Of a stretch of 64,000 nt of DNA, positions 63,337-64,000 are shown one piece after another. Below the pieces are notes generated by a model, which was given only the letters and a program-made list of their open reading frames with translations, was not told the origin of the DNA and made no database searches. The position numbers were made by a program, and so were the translations under genes. The first letter of the stretch is position 1; every line of letters starts with the position of its first letter. This DNA comes from Phycisphaerae bacterium (lineage in GTDB: Bacteria > Planctomycetota > Phycisphaerae > Phycisphaerales > UBA1924), in contig JAEUIW010000001.1 in assembly GCA_016794925.1 (NCBI GenBank), positions 248,001 through 312,000 of the forward strand. The letters are read 5' to 3'.

Positions 63337-64000
63337 GTGCTGAACAACATACCCGTTCATCTCATCATCTTCGTGATCGTTCTGGCATTCTCGGGCCTGA
63401 ACTGGCTGTACCGTCAGCTCCAGCTGAAGGCCGAGCAGAACCGGCGCGAGCTCGAGGCGGCGCGACGAAGTGAGGCGCTGCTTCGAACCGGTCGCGAGGA
63501 TGAGCCGAGCGCCGGGCCCGCGCGCTCCGAAAGCCCGGTGGCGTCGGCTTCGCTGCCGGCACCCGGTGATGAGATCCAACGGAGACTGCGCGAGATCGCC
63601 GAGCGGCGGCGGGCGCAGCTGGAAGAACTCCGGCGCCGATCGGCCTCCGCGGCGAGCGCCGCGGGCGGATCGGGCAGCGGAGGAGCCGCATCTGGTGGAG
63701 GAAGCGGGGGGGGTGCCGCGGGGGCCGGGTCGCCTGTTGCTGCGCAACGGATGGGTCCCGCCCCAACGGCCAGCCGGGGTCCGTTTCAACGCAGCTCGAG
63801 TCCGAGGCCGAAGCAATCGGCGCCGCGTCCATCCGCGGTTGAGTCGCGTGCCCGTCCCAAGCCCAAGCCCCGTCCGGCCGCGGTCCGTCCACCCGCCGTT
63901 CCGGAATCCGACGGCACGACGACGCATCGCCTGGTTCGAGATTCCGAGGCCCCGGTGCCGTTGCCGGCCGCGGACATGGAGCAGCCGACGCATCCGATCC
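63337..64000 (+). CDS. Membrane-anchored low-complexity protein (3' end outside window)
   Basis: The frame opens with GTG 63337 and is uninterrupted to the window edge. One N-terminal membrane helix (HLIIFVIVLAFSGLNWLY, about 8-25) is followed by a charged coiled-coil-like stretch (about 28-48 and 85-110, RRLREIAERRRAQLEELRRR) and then long Ser/Gly/Ala- and Pro/Arg-rich low-complexity sequence. No domain is recognised; a single-pass inner-membrane protein with a disordered cytoplasmic part is the simplest reading. Start 11 bases after the ABC ATPase stop. Confidence 0.65.
   Translation, partial: MLNNIPVHLIIFVIVLAFSGLNWLYRQLQLKAEQNRRELEAARRSEALLRTGREDEPSAGPARSESPVASASLPAPGDEIQRRLREIAERRRAQLEELRRRSASAASAAGGSGSGGAASGGGSGGGAAGAGSPVAAQRMGPAPTASRGPFQRSSSPRPKQSAPRPSAVESRARPKPKPRPAAVRPPAVPESDGTTTHRLVRDSEAPVPLPAADMEQPTHPI

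Overview
The window is GC-rich throughout (sampled lines run from about 58% to about 80% G+C) and looks like a chromosomal segment of a planctomycete, most likely of the Phycisphaerae/Phycisphaerales. The evidence is an LEPRxLL-type N-terminal motif on a large secreted protein, a secreted HAF-repeat protein ending in a dockerin-like Asp-rich tail, an rpmF-plsX-fabH-fabD-fabG run, abundant GTG/TTG starts and GTGA/ATGA overlaps, and many secreted proteins and lipoproteins. No rRNA, phage or plasmid backbone is visible. Assignment to a genus is not possible from sequence reading alone.

Layout. 1-8.5 kb: the 3' part of a very large repeat-built secreted protein, a plant-type ferredoxin-NADP reductase with a 7Fe-type ferredoxin, and a divergent LEPR-motif protein with two GlcG/HbpS-like domains. 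8.9-15.1 kb: an outer-membrane beta-barrel protein followed after 22 bp by a ten-haem c-type cytochrome lipoprotein that carries a C-terminal LVIVD-type beta-propeller. This is the most interesting unit, a candidate porin-cytochrome conduit moving electrons across the outer membrane. 15.1-21.8 kb: a PLP aminotransferase overlapping a glycerate 2-kinase, then a protein-quality block (membrane zinc peptidase, DnaJ/CbpA-like chaperone, Hsp20, DegP/HtrA). 21.8-23.4 kb: a lower-GC islet with a YiiX-like papain-fold protein and possible integrase debris against the 3' end of tRNA-Lys(CTT).

23.5-31.9 kb: a long heptanucleotide repeat array, then the fatty-acid initiation operon rpmF-plsX-fabH-fabD-(lipoprotein)-fabG, an S1/P1-type nuclease, a DUF1905/YdeI protein, a 19-base G homopolymer in front of a GNAT acetyltransferase, and a DUF1801 protein. 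31.9-41.1 kb: a second heptamer array, a strong-looking promoter, an HTH-like reading frame without its own stop, an S41 peptidase lipoprotein, and membrane transport proteins (SbtA-like, AbgT-like, a one-domain voltage-gated channel with a TGDDW filter, TerC), then a RaiA/HPF-like protein. 41.1-46.8 kb: a VOC-fold lipoprotein, an unrecognised secreted protein, an M6-like metalloprotease, a frameshifted IS3 orfB remnant, a DUF6265 protein and tRNA-Pro(TGG).

46.8-53.9 kb: a YtfQRT-YjfF type sugar ABC importer, divergent from a fucose/arabinose-isomerase-family enzyme overlapping a HAD phosphatase; together these suggest uptake and first catabolic steps of a sugar. 54.1-64 kb: the secreted HAF-repeat protein, an MmgE/PrpD-family enzyme, a zinc-ribbon/bPH2 membrane protein, an unrecognised 208-residue protein overlapping aconitase AcnA, a LysR regulator divergent from an orphan ABC ATPase, and a membrane-anchored low-complexity protein that runs off the right edge.
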